From: Turbatrix aceti
Taxonomy: Eukaryota; Nematoda; Chromadorea; Rhabditida; Panagrolaimidae
Assembly (NCBI GenBank): GCA_963969345.1
Contig: OZ017769.1
Coordinates: forward strand, 4,278,816 to 4,342,815
Length of the DNA: 64,000 bases
Direction: 5' to 3'
Part shown: piece by piece, positions 12,195-24,278 of the stretch
How the letters are laid out: each line of letters begins with the position of its first letter
How positions within the stretch are numbered: the first letter of the stretch is position 1
Position numbers and translations under genes: made by a program
Notes under the pieces: model-generated
Told to the model about the DNA's origin: nothing
Database searches by the model: none
Seen by the model: the letters and a program-made list of their open reading frames with translations, nothing else

Positions 12195-12345
12195 GTTTTT
12201 GGCCGCTTCTGATGTCGCTTCGCTCTTCAGCGGGAGCGGAGCGAGCCGGAAAAATAAGGAGCGGAGCAAGCAACAGGCTAAAAAAATTAGGAGCGCGAGC
12301 GGAGCAATTTAAAAAAAATAGAAAAAAGTAGCGGGAGCGTTTAAA
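12195..12345. repeat. GAGCGAGC-type degenerate repeat
   Basis: Imperfect repeats of AGCGGGAGCGGAGCGAGC and variants, broken by short A-runs. The same kind of tract recurs inside the MITEs at 13304-13735 and 40305-41057 and in the gene J intron near 59320-59400, so it appears to be an interspersed component of mobile elements. Confidence 0.6.
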
Positions 12346-12454
12346 AAAAACAAATTATGATAGAAAACCTGCAAAAAACGTAAAAAAACACATTTTATGT
12401 TAAGCAACTACCAAATTACTGCTAAAAATCGAAAGAAAAAGGAAAGAAAGGCAG

Positions 12455-14450
12455 TTAGGCGTCCTTCCTGGCCTGGTTCTGCTGTTGCCGGATCTTGTAC
12501 GCCTTGTAGAGGAGGGTGAGCGAGATCATGGCGATGAGCCCACCGACGCCGATCACCGTAATGGCCTGGTTGTCGTCGAGGACGCCGAGGATGCGTTCCT
12601 TGACGTGTTCATAGACCTGTTCAAGCGCAGTCGGTGGCTCGGGAACGCGGTGGCCCCGTTGGTCCTTGAACTTGGCGAGCGCGAAGTTGGTCAGCGAGCG
12701 GGCTTCCTTGGCGGGCTCGTTGTAACGGTACATCTTGCCCCGGTGGAAGAGCAGGAACGTCGGGCACTGGCCATCGTCGATGCGGAAGCGCTCGGCGACG
12801 TCGTCGGAGACGGATACGTCAACCTTTCCGACGTTTACCAGGCCTCGAAGTCTGAAATGAACAATTTCACATGGTCACCTGGGCCTGGGTGGTATGAAAG
12901 TGACAAATGACAAACTTGTGAGCGACAGTCTCCCAGGAAGCGATAAAAGCGTTGCAGTCGGCAACTTCGCTGTCGTAGAACATGACGAACCAGTCGAGAG
13001 CAGACTCGTCGGGGGAGTGACTGTCCGTGCGGTACTCGAAGCTGTCGTCGGTGAGATCCCAGGTTGCAACCTCGTCATGGGCCCGGATCCAGCGCCAGAC
13101 GACTTCTGAATCCTTGAAGTCCCCGTCGTAGAGAATGGGGTTCCGCCGACGGAAGTAGACCAGAGAAGGGAAAGTCGTGACGCCGAACTCGCGGGCGACT
13201 CTTCTGTCGTCGGTTTTCACGACCTGGAAAAAGTTTTTTTTATTAACCGGCCGAAAAAAAATTCAGACATTTAAAAAAAAAAAATTTTTTTTCAAAATTG
13301 TTTAGTATTTGAGCTTTTTTTCTATCTATTACCAAGTAAATAATTTTTATAACATTCAGGCAAAAACAGAGTTGTTCAATTCGACAATTTTCAGTGCTCG
13401 CTCTGCTCGCGCTCTTTGAGCAATTCACTTTTCCGTGCTCGCTCTGCTCATGCTCTTTGAGTTTCTAAAATTTTCGCGCTCGCTCCGCTCGCGCTCTTTT
13501 ATTCTCAGATCCTCTGCTCTTGCTCTGCTCACGCTCGTGAGTTGAGCAAGCAATGAGCAGGAGCAATTTGGTGAGCATCGAACAACTCTGGGCAAAAATT
13601 AATTTTTAATTTTTAAAAAATTAATTTTTAATTTTAAAAAAATTAAAAAATTAATTTTTAATTTTAAATTAATTTTTGTATGAATGTTATAAAAATTATT
13701 TACTTGGTAATAGATAGAAAAAAAGCTCAAATACTTCACATGCCCTAAACCAACCTCGATGTAGCCAGTAGCTTCCATGTCGTCATCGATTTCTTCGACC
13801 TCGCTCAGTGCTTCTCCGCAGTTTGGGCAATTGACACGGCCGTCGTCTGAATTTTACCCATATTTTATAAATCCAACAACGCTGAAAAAAAACTCACAAA
13901 AGAAAACCACAAGATTTTTGACGGCATCCTTGAGAATAGATTCGATTTTGTCCTCGTCCACATCCTCGATGGAGTACTCTTCACCGGCTCGGGTGGGTTC
14001 TGGGACCGGTGGAGGGGGTGTTTTTGCTTGCTAAACAAAATTAAATTCAATAAAACGCAAAATTTATCCAAAACATATTTTATTTAAGCTTGCGTTAAAG
14101 CATTTATAAACTGCACAATATGTTTGAAAACCACGACTCCGTGGCGCAACGGTAGCGCGTCTGACTCCAGATCAGAAGGTTGCGTGTTCAAATCACGTCG
14201 GGGTCATAAGTCTTTTTTCCTTTTTGTATAACTTCATAAATGACAACTTATTCTAATTTGAATTATTTTTTGCATAAAAACATAAAAAAATTACCTTTCC
14301 AGCTTTGGATTTGCGTTCGGGAGGCGCGGGTGGAGAGGAGTCCTCGGCAGCGGTCGTCCTCGCGTGGTTTTTCCTGGCCTTGGCCTCTGCGACGAGGGCG
14401 AAAGCGGCGAGGCAGAGGAGGAGGCAGAAGGCGAAGACACTCGTCTTCAT
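12455..14450 (-). CDS. ER thioredoxin-domain membrane protein
   Basis: Five exons (14295-14450, 13898-14030, 13755-13846, 12916-13223, 12455-12851) close in phase to 361 residues. A signal peptide (MKTSVFAFCLLLCLAAFALV) is followed by a Pro-rich spacer, then a thioredoxin fold with the redox motif CPNC in VVFFYDGRVNCPNCGEAL (about residues 95-110) and the cis-proline segment GVTTFPSLVYF. A second thioredoxin-like half lacks a CXXC motif. One membrane helix (AITVIGVGGLIAMISLTLLY) lies near the C-terminus, before a short basic/polar tail. This layout resembles TMX/PDI-like type I ER membrane oxidoreductases, which act on disulfides of secretory proteins. The closest subfamily is not determined. 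Intron 1 contains tRNA-Trp on the opposite strand, and intron 3 contains a MITE. Confidence 0.85.
13304..13735. mobile_element. MITE-like element with 55-bp terminal inverted repeats
   Basis: The segment begins AGTATTTGAGC and ends GCTCAAATACT. The outer 55 bp (13304-13358 and 13681-13735) are perfect inverted repeats by eye. The interior has GCTCGCTCTGCTC-type repeats and a nested smaller inverted repeat around GAGTTGTTC/GAACAACTC. No open reading frame is present. It lies within intron 3 of the thioredoxin-domain gene. A target duplication is not obvious. Confidence 0.75.
14135..14206 (+). tRNA. tRNA-Trp (CCA)
   Basis: A 72-nt plus-strand tRNA: acceptor GACTCCG/CGGGGTC plus A, D-arm TGGCGCAACGG, anticodon CCA in GACTCCAGATC, T-arm GTGTTCAAATCAC. 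No intron. It lies inside the first intron of the thioredoxin-domain gene, on the opposite strand. Confidence 0.95.
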
Positions 14451-15884
14451 TCTGATGGTCGGGTATCGTCAGGGGAACGGGTCGTGCCCGAAGGAAGGTC
14501 GGTCGTCCAAGTCAATCGACTGGCTCACGGGGGCGCGTTTTGCTGCGATCGATCGCGGATTACTTTTTTGTTGTCTTTCTCGCTATCAAAAAGAAGCTAG
14601 TAGTAGTAAGACAAGTTCCCTCAGTCAACAAGTTCGTCCTCGTCCTCGTCGTCGTCCTCGGCCGCGGCCGCGGGGACGAGGATGAGCAGGTGCCACCGGG
14701 CGTAAGACAGCCGTCCTGTCCTGTCCCGCTCTTGCCCCCAGATATCTATCTCGCCAACGCACACGCAGAAACGATCCAGCACGGCTCATTCATAAATCTA
14801 AATACCTACCAAGTGCCTTACCTCACGTAACCCTATTTCTCACTGGGAAAAAAAAGAGTTTCACTTCCGAGAGTGTGCAAAAAACGTAAAAAAGTGTTTG
14901 TGCATGAATTATCGGAAGAGCGAATGGGTTAACGATGTAAAAAACGCCTGGCATCAATAAAGTTGTAAAAATATCCAACAAAATGTGAAAGTAAAAAAAA
15001 ACAAACATTTTTTTAGCAAAAATAAATTTTTATTGCAAGATTTTCCTGGTTGAAGACAAAAATACCGTTAAAAATGCCAAATTTTGACCTCGGAAGAAGC
15101 CAAGTTTGGTATTTTTGCATCCACAATGTGAAAATTGTATACAATTAAATAAACGGTTTTAGGTAAAAAAAATTCGGGTTCGGGTCAAAAAATTTTCGAA
15201 TCCACCTGAAAACTTTCCAAACCCGATAACAATATTTCTACCCCCCAGAAAAACTATATCTAACGTCCACCACTATATAAAAACCCGGTGGAGATCTCTT
15301 CCAACACCTTCAAAAATACTTGAAAGCATTAAACTAGCAAAAACCCAGGCTGCCCTGCCCGATAGAAAAAAAACGCAACTTCAGCGCGGGTCTGTTTGAG
15401 CTTGATCAAATTGACACAGCCTGTACGCACGTAGCATCCGATCCGCGAGATCAAACCCCACGCCCGAGCGATATCCCAAAAAGCCGCTTCATTGTCTCCG
15501 ATCGACGCGTGTGAGACTGAGACTTTTCGACCTGTCAGGAGAAAGAAAGTCTGGCTTGAAAAGTCAGCGTGAATCAATATCCTTCCTCCCTCCCCCCCCC
15601 AGCAGTACAACTCCATTAATCTTTATTATCTTTCGTGAGCTATTAATTATGATCCACAAAGCAAAAACATGGGGCAAAAAGCAAGAAAAAAAGAAACACA
15701 ACGTAATAAAAGTCATTCCTAAGTTTTCATTTTTAAAGATACCCGAAAAAAATTGTAGTTTTTGTTCATCCTGCACATGTTTTTTTTAACAGAAAGTGTC
15801 CAAAAGTTATAACGTTTTGGAATTTTAGGAAAAAAATTATATTTGTTCAATTGATTGGTTACAAGGCACAAAACAATAGGCAAG
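14451..15884. other. Intergenic region upstream of the thioredoxin-domain gene
   Basis: About 1.4 kb with no gene I can support. A GC-rich patch at 14630-14690 carries CCTCGTC repeats and a GGCCGCGGCC palindrome. A C-run occurs at 15593-15600. Likely contains the upstream region of the thioredoxin-domain gene and the 3' flank of the PNISR-like gene. Confidence 0.5.
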
Positions 15885-18363
15885 CTACCGCCAACGGCTT
15901 TCATTGAGAGGCGACGACCTGCGACGATGGTTACTACGACCATCACCCTGGAAAACAGATAATTTAAAAAAAAATTTTTTTTTGAAAAAAAATGAAAAAA
16001 GAAGCCTAAAAATGTTGACAAAAAATCTGGAAATTTTATTCGATACCATAAAGAAAAAAATCGTGCTAGAACCGCCTTAGAAGCGAAAAAAACCGGCCAA
16101 AATTTCTTTCACTGCGAAAAACAAAAAAAATCGTGCTAGGACCGCCCGCGTGTCTTTGGAATCCAAAAATGCCACAAAAACCCACCGAAAGTCGTCGTTC
16201 GTGATCATTGTGAAGAGGAGAGCGCGATCGCGACCGGCTCCGCTTCATCTCGGTAAAATGGTTCCCGTCTGAAAACGTTGTATTATCACACCTTTTCGTC
16301 GCTTTCCTGTTTTCCGTTCGTTCGAATTCTGTTCTGAATCACATTCGTGCCTTTTCCCTCCATTCAACCCCCCCATTTCGTGTGCCTCGGCCCTCGATGG
16401 TAACAGCCCGCGATATAAATAAATAAATAAATAAAAAACACCCAACAAAAAAAAAGTATGCCTACCTTTGTTCGTCGGAACACCCGACCCATTGATACGG
16501 CCAAGACGCCGTTCCGCCGATCGATCATCGCCTGCGTGCTCTTTTCTGCCATTGACAAAAGGGGTCGGCGCGGGACGGGAAGAAGTCTCTGGCACGTCTT
16601 CGTCCTCGCTTTCAGAATCGGAACTCCCACCTATATTCGTCGTACGGTCAAAGACTGTGTCCCCAAGGCCCGGTCAAGCGGTGCAATGCCTTTTCGTTAT
16701 CTCCCGAAACCCCTGACTTACGGCGAGCGCCAAAAGGAGCCAAAACTTACCGAGTTGGGCGAGGGCAGCTAGAGCTGGGTTATTTTTGTTGACAACAACT
16801 TTTTTGGCTTAAAAGGCGTAAAATAGCATGACAGGTTCAAAATTACGATAATTTTTTTTTTCGGGGAAAAGGAGAAAATTGGAAAAAAAAAGAAACAAAA
16901 AGAGGCCTAAAAAAGTCGGCAAAAAACCTACTTTCTTTCTTGGAAGCAAAAAGCGCGACTTCCTGAGTTTTTTGCTCGATAATCGGCGTAGTAACACGCA
17001 GCAAAAGAGTCTTGACAAGTTCTTTCATTGCAACTGTCTAGAATTCAAAGCACTTTACACGCCCCGATTACGGTACTTTTCAGATGACGCTAAAAAGCTC
17101 ATTATCCCCTCCCAACAGCTTTCCGAGTTCGTAAAACCCCTCAAAAAAGCAAAAAAAAAAAGAAAGAAACTCACGACGACTTCTTCACGCTCCTCAGGGG
17201 TCAGGTAACCGTAAACCCGTTCCGCGAATTTCCGAGGACGTTCGACTTCCTCATCGCTGCCGCTGCGGCCGTCAGTGTCGGAGGAGTGTCCGCTGCCCTT
17301 CGCCTTGCGGGCAGCTTCGAGTCGACGCTTTCGCTGCTCGCGCTCCTCGTTGGCCTTTTTTTCGCGCTCGATGCGTTCTAAATCCTGCTGAATCCAGGCG
17401 GGAAGGGATTTTTTGTGATCAGCGGCTGAAGAAGCCGAGTCCGCGTCGTCTTCATTGAGGAAGAGCGGCGGAGGAGGAGGTGGCGGCGGGTCCTGGAAAA
17501 GCGCCAGCGCTCCAAGTAAAAGTTCAAAAATCCTTCGCCAAATTTAGGGCAAAAATCCAATTTTGAAGGTTTTTCTGGTGTTAAAACCAATTTTTAGGCA
17601 TTCACCTTTTCGAATGTAACCAAGTAAAAAACTTGATAAATTGTCATATTTTTTATGTTTTTTGAACCCGATACGCGTTTGCTCTTCGCGTTTCGTGGAG
17701 CGGAAATTTCAAAAGCAGTGAAAAAAGTTCCATTTTCACAATGGAATAAAAAACCGTAAAAACACATACCTGAGGAACAGGATGTCCGGAAGCAGCCGGA
17801 AACAACGGCGAAGGCGGAACAGAAGCAACCGGGCCCATCGGAGGTCGCATGGCGAATCCCGGATCAATCATAGCGCCTCGGGGAGGATGAATGTACGGTC
17901 GCGCATGCACAGGCGGCATTCCATTGCCGGGTGGCCCGTAGTAGTCCATCTGACTGGCCATCAGGGAAGGAATCGGCGCCGGTCCCGGTCCCGGTCCTGC
18001 TGGATGCTGAGGATACTGCGCCTGAGGCGGCGGAGGAGCCCACTGATTCAGCGGCATCGGCATCTCAGCGGTCGATGTTGGAGGATAGTACGAAGGCTGG
18101 GAAGGTTGTCCGTAGTAGGGCTGCCCGGGTGCGGCAGGAGGCTGTCTCCAGTTGTCGCCGAAATCCTGGGCATTGGTGCGTTGCTGCTGCTGCGCCCAAG
18201 CATGGGCCCGAGCTGCCCAGACATTGGAAGCTGGACAAAAAAAAAGGGATAAATAAGCACGTACGCGAGAAAAAAAAAGTGACTTACAATCAAACGCCGG
18301 AGCCGGAGCGTGCTGAGGTGGCACAGCGGCCGCCGACGTGTTGTTGAAGAAGAATCCGCTCAT
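15885..18363 (-). CDS. PNISR: PNISR-like RS-domain splicing-associated protein
   Basis: Eight exons (18288-18363, 17770-18230, 17175-17492, 16932-17037, 16751-16768, 16466-16630, 16186-16268, 15885-15947) close in phase to 429 residues. The N-terminal third is Pro/Gln/Tyr-rich, with a conserved NVWAARAHAWAQQQQ helix near residue 27. A poly-Pro run, the motif SLPAWIQQDLERIEREK and a charged coiled coil follow. Next come KELVKTLLLRVTTPIIEQ, ALAQLG, an acidic Ser patch, and a C-terminal RS stretch (KRSRSRSRSP) with RRRSSP. The order matches vertebrate PNISR (SRrp130), a nuclear-speckle protein that binds pinin, but the RS domain is much shorter. One microexon of 18 nt (16751-16768) is inferred from phase. 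Intron 6 holds an AAAT-repeat tail (16413-16438) like that of a retroposon. Confidence 0.8.
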
Positions 18364-18834
18364 GGAATATCGAAGGCGCAACCGTAAAACTACGATTGCG
18401 AATCGATGGCGGCGAATTAAAGAAAAATTGTCAAAATATACGGAAAAACGGTTAAAGTCACCGAATATAAGCGAACCTTCGATTTTTATGCAACTTCGAG
18501 GCACAATGCCAAGCGCCCAACGTTGGACGTTTTCAGCGCATTCAAATCGCAAAAAACAGCAGAAACCCACTCGTTTTATGGTTTCAGAATTCAAAGACAT
18601 GCCAAAAAAACAAAAACGTACATATCAAGTTACAAAGACAAACGCGAAAACACAGTCAGTGGCAGCAGAAAGTTTCACATCCGTGGCGAAAAGATTGAAA
18701 AAAACCTGAACGGTTTGAACTCGAAACAAAGAACTGAAGAAACAAATCTGAAAACAAAAACATCCAAAACAAAAAAAAACCAAAAAAAAACTCACCAAAA
18801 GTTAGACAAAACGATCGAATGAAATTCGGACAAT
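18364..18834. other. Intergenic spacer before the GTPase array
   Basis: Probable upstream region of the PNISR-like gene and 3' flank of the first GTPase gene. Purine-rich towards its right end. No gene is supported. Confidence 0.5.
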
Positions 18835-20594
18835 TTACAGAGTGAGGCCAACGTTGTGAACGACAAAGTTCTTCTCCGAGTAGTTCTTGCGATTGGCAAG
18901 AGCATGCTTGCTGTAGAGCTCGTGGATCTTCTCTCCGTGCAGGGGCAGGGCGAACAGAGCATCGCGGAGTTCGACGACCTTTCCGACGTCGATTTCATCA
19001 GCATTATCGCTGGAGCCCAGCACAACGTCAAATGCCTGCTTCTGGCGTTGGAAATCCTCCAAAGTGCTTCGGAGACGACGGACAATAGCGTCGCTGCCAG
19101 TACGTGCGGCAACGGCGTCCTCCTTGCGGATCTCCAGCTTGAGACGCTCCTCAAAGTCGTTGTTGTACTCCAGGATCGATTTTGACTTGAGGAAGCGGCC
19201 AAAATCAACGACTGTCTTGGTGATGACTTCCTGTTCGCGTCGGAGATCGTCGAGGACATTCTGAAGACCATTTTCAGCGGTCTGGCGATCGATGGCGGCC
19301 AGATTGGCGAATTTTGTGTTGATGCGCGACGGCTTCATCACCTTGCGCTGGTTGACGTCGATGTGCATGTGCTCCAGATGACTGCAGCCACAGCGCTGAC
19401 AGTCCTGATGGCCCTGCATGGCCGCGCAGTCAAGCAGGCGTGGTTCTGGAAACTGCTTGAGAGAAACTCCGGTGAGATAGCAAGTTTCGTGACAGATTTG
19501 TTTGAAATAAGTCACATATTGGCCGGTGCCCCTGAGACGCTCGACGCCGATGCACTTCTTTGACGTACAAACGGTGCGTGGACGCGAAAGCTCTTCCAGT
19601 TCGATGTCAAAGTCCGAGATTGTCAAGTTCGCCTGAAGATCGTTGACAACGCCGTCAAAGTTGTCGGTAATGTTGGTGAATTTCGTCTGAATGAGGTTCG
19701 TGATCGTAGCCAGCGGCTCCAGAAGCATAACAACGACGCTGCGGGCTTCGTTGATAGAGAGGGTGTCTGCAACCTTGTGCGGCTGAATTTTTTTCATACG
19801 ACCGAACATTCGAACGACCGAGTCCCGGCTCTTCATCCAGCTCTCACGGTAGTTGTCGTGGTTTTCGCCTCGGAATTGAGCGTGCTGGAAATACGCGCAC
19901 TGGAAGCGGTATCCATCGTTGTCGATGCAGTAGACCGTCTAAAAAAATCACAAAAATGATTGAAAATGTTAAAAAAACCCACTTCCTTGTTCATGGAAAC
20001 CATGATTCCCTTGCTCGCATTCAGTTCCTGGAGGTAAGCCCGCAGCGGTTCGTGGGCGTTTCCGGTCTTGTAGTCGTAGCCGCGGCTGTTGGTGAAGATG
20101 AAAAAGATGTTGTTGAGACTGCTGCGATGGAGATGCATGAGCAGCTCGGAGAGGCAGTACTTGTACTCCGCGGTCAGCTTGGAATCGCCCGCCTTCAGCA
20201 CGATGAAGATTCCGTGGAGTTCTTTGAACAGGGTCACCATGTTGAGAATCTTCTTGGCGTTCTCGTCGTCGTGCTCGAGCCCCTCGGTGTCGCCGACTCC
20301 CGGGACGTCGATGACGTTGATGATCTGGTGCGGGCCGCAGAACTTGTAGACCTGCGGATCGCGGGTGAAGGAACGGGCGCGGTCGCTGCGTTCGTTCTCG
20401 TTTTCGCCGATCTTGATCACAATTTCTTCGTAGTCGTCGGTCAGCAGAGAGAAATGCGTCGGGATGAGGCAGACCGGCTCTACAGCCAAAGCCTCCTCGA
20501 AGGTGTTGAAAGTGAGGTAGTTGGCAAAGGCGTTGATGAACGTCGATTTGCCGACGCCGGTCTGGCCGAGGACAAGGACGTTGAACGTATCCAT
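18835..20594 (-). CDS. Family 1 GTPase with Cys/His-rich C-terminal region, copy 1
   Basis: Two exons (19983-20594, 18835-19938) join in phase to 571 residues, start MDTFNVLVLGQTGVGKST. The GTPase domain spans about residues 1-215: G1 GQTGVGKST, G3 DVPGVGD, the segment HGIFIVLKAGDSKLTAEYK, which resembles the conserved box of AIG1/GIMAP GTPases, and a G4-like TNSRG in place of N/TKxD. The C-terminal 350 residues contain a Cys/His cluster (CTSKKC, CHETC, CQRCGCSHLEHMHI), plausibly zinc-binding, and long coiled-coil helices (about 390-540). No membrane segment is visible. A near-identical paralogue lies at 30849-32618. I infer an AIG1-like/septin-related GTPase; its function is unknown. Confidence 0.85.
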
Positions 20595-20735
20595 CCTAAG
20601 AAAAAAATAAAATCACGTTGCATAACGGCAAAAAAACAACGAAGTTTCAAAAGGTATAAAACAGGATTCAAACCTGTTGCCAAACACAAAATCATACAAC
20701 TTCATTATTTATAACAAAAACATAACTACAGATAG

Positions 20736-22803
20736 CTAACGCTGATAATAATTACTGCTTCCATAGCCACTTCTCGCAGCAAAGTTCGGTTCACGGACAC
20801 CAGTTTTGGTGCTAAAAAAATCAGTGCACAATTTGCGCGAAGCAACAAACTTGAGAAAGTTCAAAACAGCCCTCCGTGACATATTCCAGTTGTGCTCGAA
20901 GTCTTCAAACTTTCCATACGCAAGCTTCGGATTCTGCTGCTTGACGACGAGGTACCGGAACGCATCGCTGTCGACGCAGAAGACGTTTTCTTTGCCAAAC
21001 ACAAAACTGTTGTGGTGTTGTTTGTTGGCCAGTTGCATCAGTTTTTTGATCGGTTGTACGGAGTCGCCGGGCTCTGAAGAAAGGTGCCGCAGCTATTCGT
21101 AAAGAAGAAACAGACGTTGGGAAAGACCTTCGGTGAGAAAATGGAGAGCAACTTGGTGAGGACGTATTCGAGCCCCGCCGACATTTTGGATTCGTTCGGG
21201 AGCATCACAAAGCAGATCGCATGGAGTTTTCCGGCCCGACGAATGGCTTCACAGATCGCGGCGACGTTCGCTTCATCCTGCTCCACGCCACGGGAGTCGC
21301 ACAGGCCAGGCGTGTCGATGAGGTTGAGCGTAAGGTCACCGTATTCAAGTCGATGCAGCTGCGGCACCTGCGTGACAGACTGACCCAGCTCGTTGAAGCA
21401 CTCGTTCTCGTCTTGACCAAGAGCGACCGTGTGAAAGCCGTAATCGTCGTCCTGGACGGCAAACTTGCAAGGCAGCACGGATGACAGCTCCTGTCCAGCA
21501 GCGTCGGCGAGTTTGTCGTACTTGAAGTAGTTGACCATGCTGTTGATCAACGTCGACTTCCCGGCACCCGACGGTCCGATCAGGAGAACATTTCGTCCAT
21601 CATCAGCAGTAGCTAAAAAAAAGAATGCAAAATCGAATTGCTGGAAAAAAACGTACGAAACCACTCATCAAAGGTATTCAAAATGCTGTTATGGCATTGG
21701 GTCGAAGTGGACTTTCCATCGGCACCACCAAGGATATCTGCAAAGATTAGAAGAGAATCACTGACATGAAGCCACCAAAAAACAAACCTCTCAGAGATCG
21801 GACCACGGAAAGAAAACGTTCAATCCAAAGTCGTTGAGTTCCATAACACAGAAAAACGTAATGGAATTCTTGCAAAGCATTCTCCAATCTGAATAAATCA
21901 TTGACGCTGGGTTCTTTGAGACAAAAATCAGAAACTGCTTTAACAATGACTTCGAACTTCCACGTCCTTGGTTCATAAATATGACGACTTCTACCACGTC
22001 CAAACAGTGCGCGGCAGAAATCATGAATATGCTGTACGCTTGCTTTTTTGGAACTGCCAGAATCCAGCAAAGTACGGTACTGCACCACAACGGGCTCCCA
22101 TCTGATAAACGCGGCTCTAGAGATCAGGTTGTCATCCTTCTGCCAATCCAACATTAGGTCACAACCATGTTCAGTAACCGACCAGAAAAAAAATCGAATC
22201 TTATATTTCACATGCTAGAAAAAATAATTCAGTAAAAAAACTAAAAATTCACCAACCTCATCAAAAATATCGTCAGAAACTATTCCTTGTCGCGAGTAAG
22301 ATATCTCCGTCAAAAATTGTCGGAATTCATTGTGAATAAAATTCCTTTGCTTCACTTCGTCGGCAGGCAACTTGATGACAAATGATGTACCAAAACCACA
22401 ACCAACTACAGAATTCTCGGCAGAAGCATACGATTTCGAGGCGTAATCAACGTGCTAAAAGTTAAGGCGAAATTATTGCGATTTGAAGAAAACAACATCT
22501 TACTTTGTTGACATAAACACCGTAGAGAAACGTAGTCGGCCTATCAACAGTAAAAAATTTCCGAGTTGAAAATGATGCCTTCAGCAAGAATTCCAGCTGC
22601 AAATCATACTTTTCAAATCTGTGCAAAAAAAGTGCAAAACTCACCGATGTCCATTCGTCGAGGAAAATGGATGACAACGAGAGAGGGGTGTTTTCGGGAA
22701 ACACGGTAAAAACCTTGTATTCAAAATTACCTGGCAGACAAATATTGAAGGAACAACCGTCAGGAAGAGTCATACCAGAAACGTAGGGGTACGTAGGCCA
22801 CAT
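20736..22803 (-). pseudogene. GTPase D: family 2, frameshifted
   Basis: The structure parallels gene C. A short first exon starts MWPTYPYVSG (22803) and carries the SLSSIFLDEWTS motif. Further N-terminal exons lie near 22600-22505, 22453-22256 and 22180-21795, then the GTPase exon (from about 21613) with GPSGAGKST, DTPGLCDSRGVEQDE and TNSCGTF. Compared with gene C, two extra nucleotides near 21072-21088 (GGCTCTGAAGAAAGG against GGTCGGAAGAAAG) shift the frame directly after TNSCGTF and lead to a stop at 21038. The remaining 100 residues are intact in another frame and end at 20736. Either a recent pseudogene or an assembly error; it is otherwise well conserved. Confidence 0.75.
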
Positions 22804-23257
22804 ACTTGGATACAAAACAGTCCAGTTCGGTTACCTAAAACAAAAAAAAAGAAGTACGAAAAAAAGAAACAAAAAAAACGACAGCAAAAGTACACAACAA
22901 ACAATCAAATAGGACAACAACCACGGAGAAAAGAACCAAAAAGAATCTTCACGAGAAACAAAAAGAGTACGGTAACATAATCGCTAAAAGATAACATCAA
23001 AAAGTAGAGGTAAACAAGTAGTGTCTTCAATGGAAATTAATATCTACGGTACAAAGTCGTATATTCGTTACAAGAGAATGAAAAAGTAGTTGCGTTTGCG
23101 CAAAACCACATTTACGATATAACGTTTGTACTGTAATTCAAGTAGTGAAAGGAGATAATCAAAAACTCCAAAAATAACAACCAAAAAGGGTTTCAACAGG
23201 CGTTTTTTTTATTAATAAACCGTATTTTAATAAATTTGTTGCAAAACAAAATTTTCG
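22804..23257. other. Intergenic spacer
   Basis: AT-rich spacer between gene D's start and gene E's stop. No gene or repeat recognised. Confidence 0.5.
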
Positions 23258-24278
23258 TTAATATTTTTCAGTTGTATAAGGCTTCAGTTGTTGAACCGCC
23301 AGAAGGAATCGTCGAACAGCGTCGCGCGATTTGCCCCAGTTATACTCAAAATCCTTTAGATTACCGTAGCAAAAATTCGGCGCTTCTTTTAGGGCAACGA
23401 GGTACCGGAAAGCGTCGCTGTCGACGCAGAAGACGTTGTCCTTGCCGAAGGGGAGTTCAGCCCGTCGTTCGGCCTTCACTGTGGCTTGCAGACGCCTGAT
23501 GGGCTGGATGGAGTCTCCGGGGCGGAAGAGAGTGCCGCAACTGTTGGTGAAGAAGAAGCAGACGTTGGGGAAGGCGTCGACGGAGAAGAGCGAGAGCAGC
23601 TTGCGGAAGACGAGCTCGAGGCCCGCGCCCATCTTGGCTTCGTTCGGCAGCAGCACGAAGCAGATCGCGTGCAGGGTCCCGGCGCGACGGACGGCCTCTC
23701 GGATGGCCTCCAGGTTCTTTTCGTCCTGGTCGACGCCTCGGGAATCCCGGAGACCGGGTGTATCGATCAGGTTGAGCGTGAGATCGTCGTGCCGAAGTTG
23801 GTGGACCTGCGGAAGTTGAGTGACGGACTGTCCGGTGTCGTTGAACTGCTCATTGTCGTCCTCGCCAAGATAAACCGAATGCAGCTCGTATTCATCGTCC
23901 TGAACGGTAAATTTGCAGGGCAGGGTCCAGGCGAGGTCGCCATCTATCGCGTCGGTGAGTTTGTCGTATTTGAAGTAGTTGACCATGCTATTGATCAACG
24001 TCGATTTCCCTGCGCCGGAAGGTCCGATGAGGAGGACGTTGAACACGCGCTCTCCGGGGAAAGTAGCCCTGCTGAGAATCTCCAAACTGGGGTGCACTGG
24101 GACTGGCGGATGCGTTCGCGATTGGATTGCTGAATCGGGGGTGAGTGAACCAGTGGGGGTCTCATTTTCTGCAAAAAAAGGGAAATTTGACCGTTTATCT
24201 TTTTAATAATCAAAAAAACTCACGCCGCAGACCAAGAAATTTCTTGGCTACACCCCACCAGCTGGTACACCAGTCCAT
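23258..24278 (-). CDS. GTPase E: short family 2 member without N-terminal domain
   Basis: Two exons (24224-24278, 23258-24168) close in phase to 321 residues, start MDWCTSWWGVAKKFLGLR. The ATG follows an acceptor-like TTTTAG by eight bases, as for a trans-spliced start. A Pro/Ser-rich linker leads into the GTPase domain: G1 GPSGAGKST, G3 DTPGLRDSRGVDQDE, the AIG1-like box HAICFVLLPNEAK, and G4-like TNSCG, then FCVDSDAFRYL and a YNWxKSRDA helix. The large N-terminal domain of genes A, B, G, J and K is missing, so this member is a stand-alone GTPase. It is intact and probably expressed. Confidence 0.82.

Noticed and set aside
15329..15616. Minus-strand open frame of 95 codons in the intergenic region
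   Set aside because: No domain, no supporting splice structure, interrupted by low-complexity sequence.
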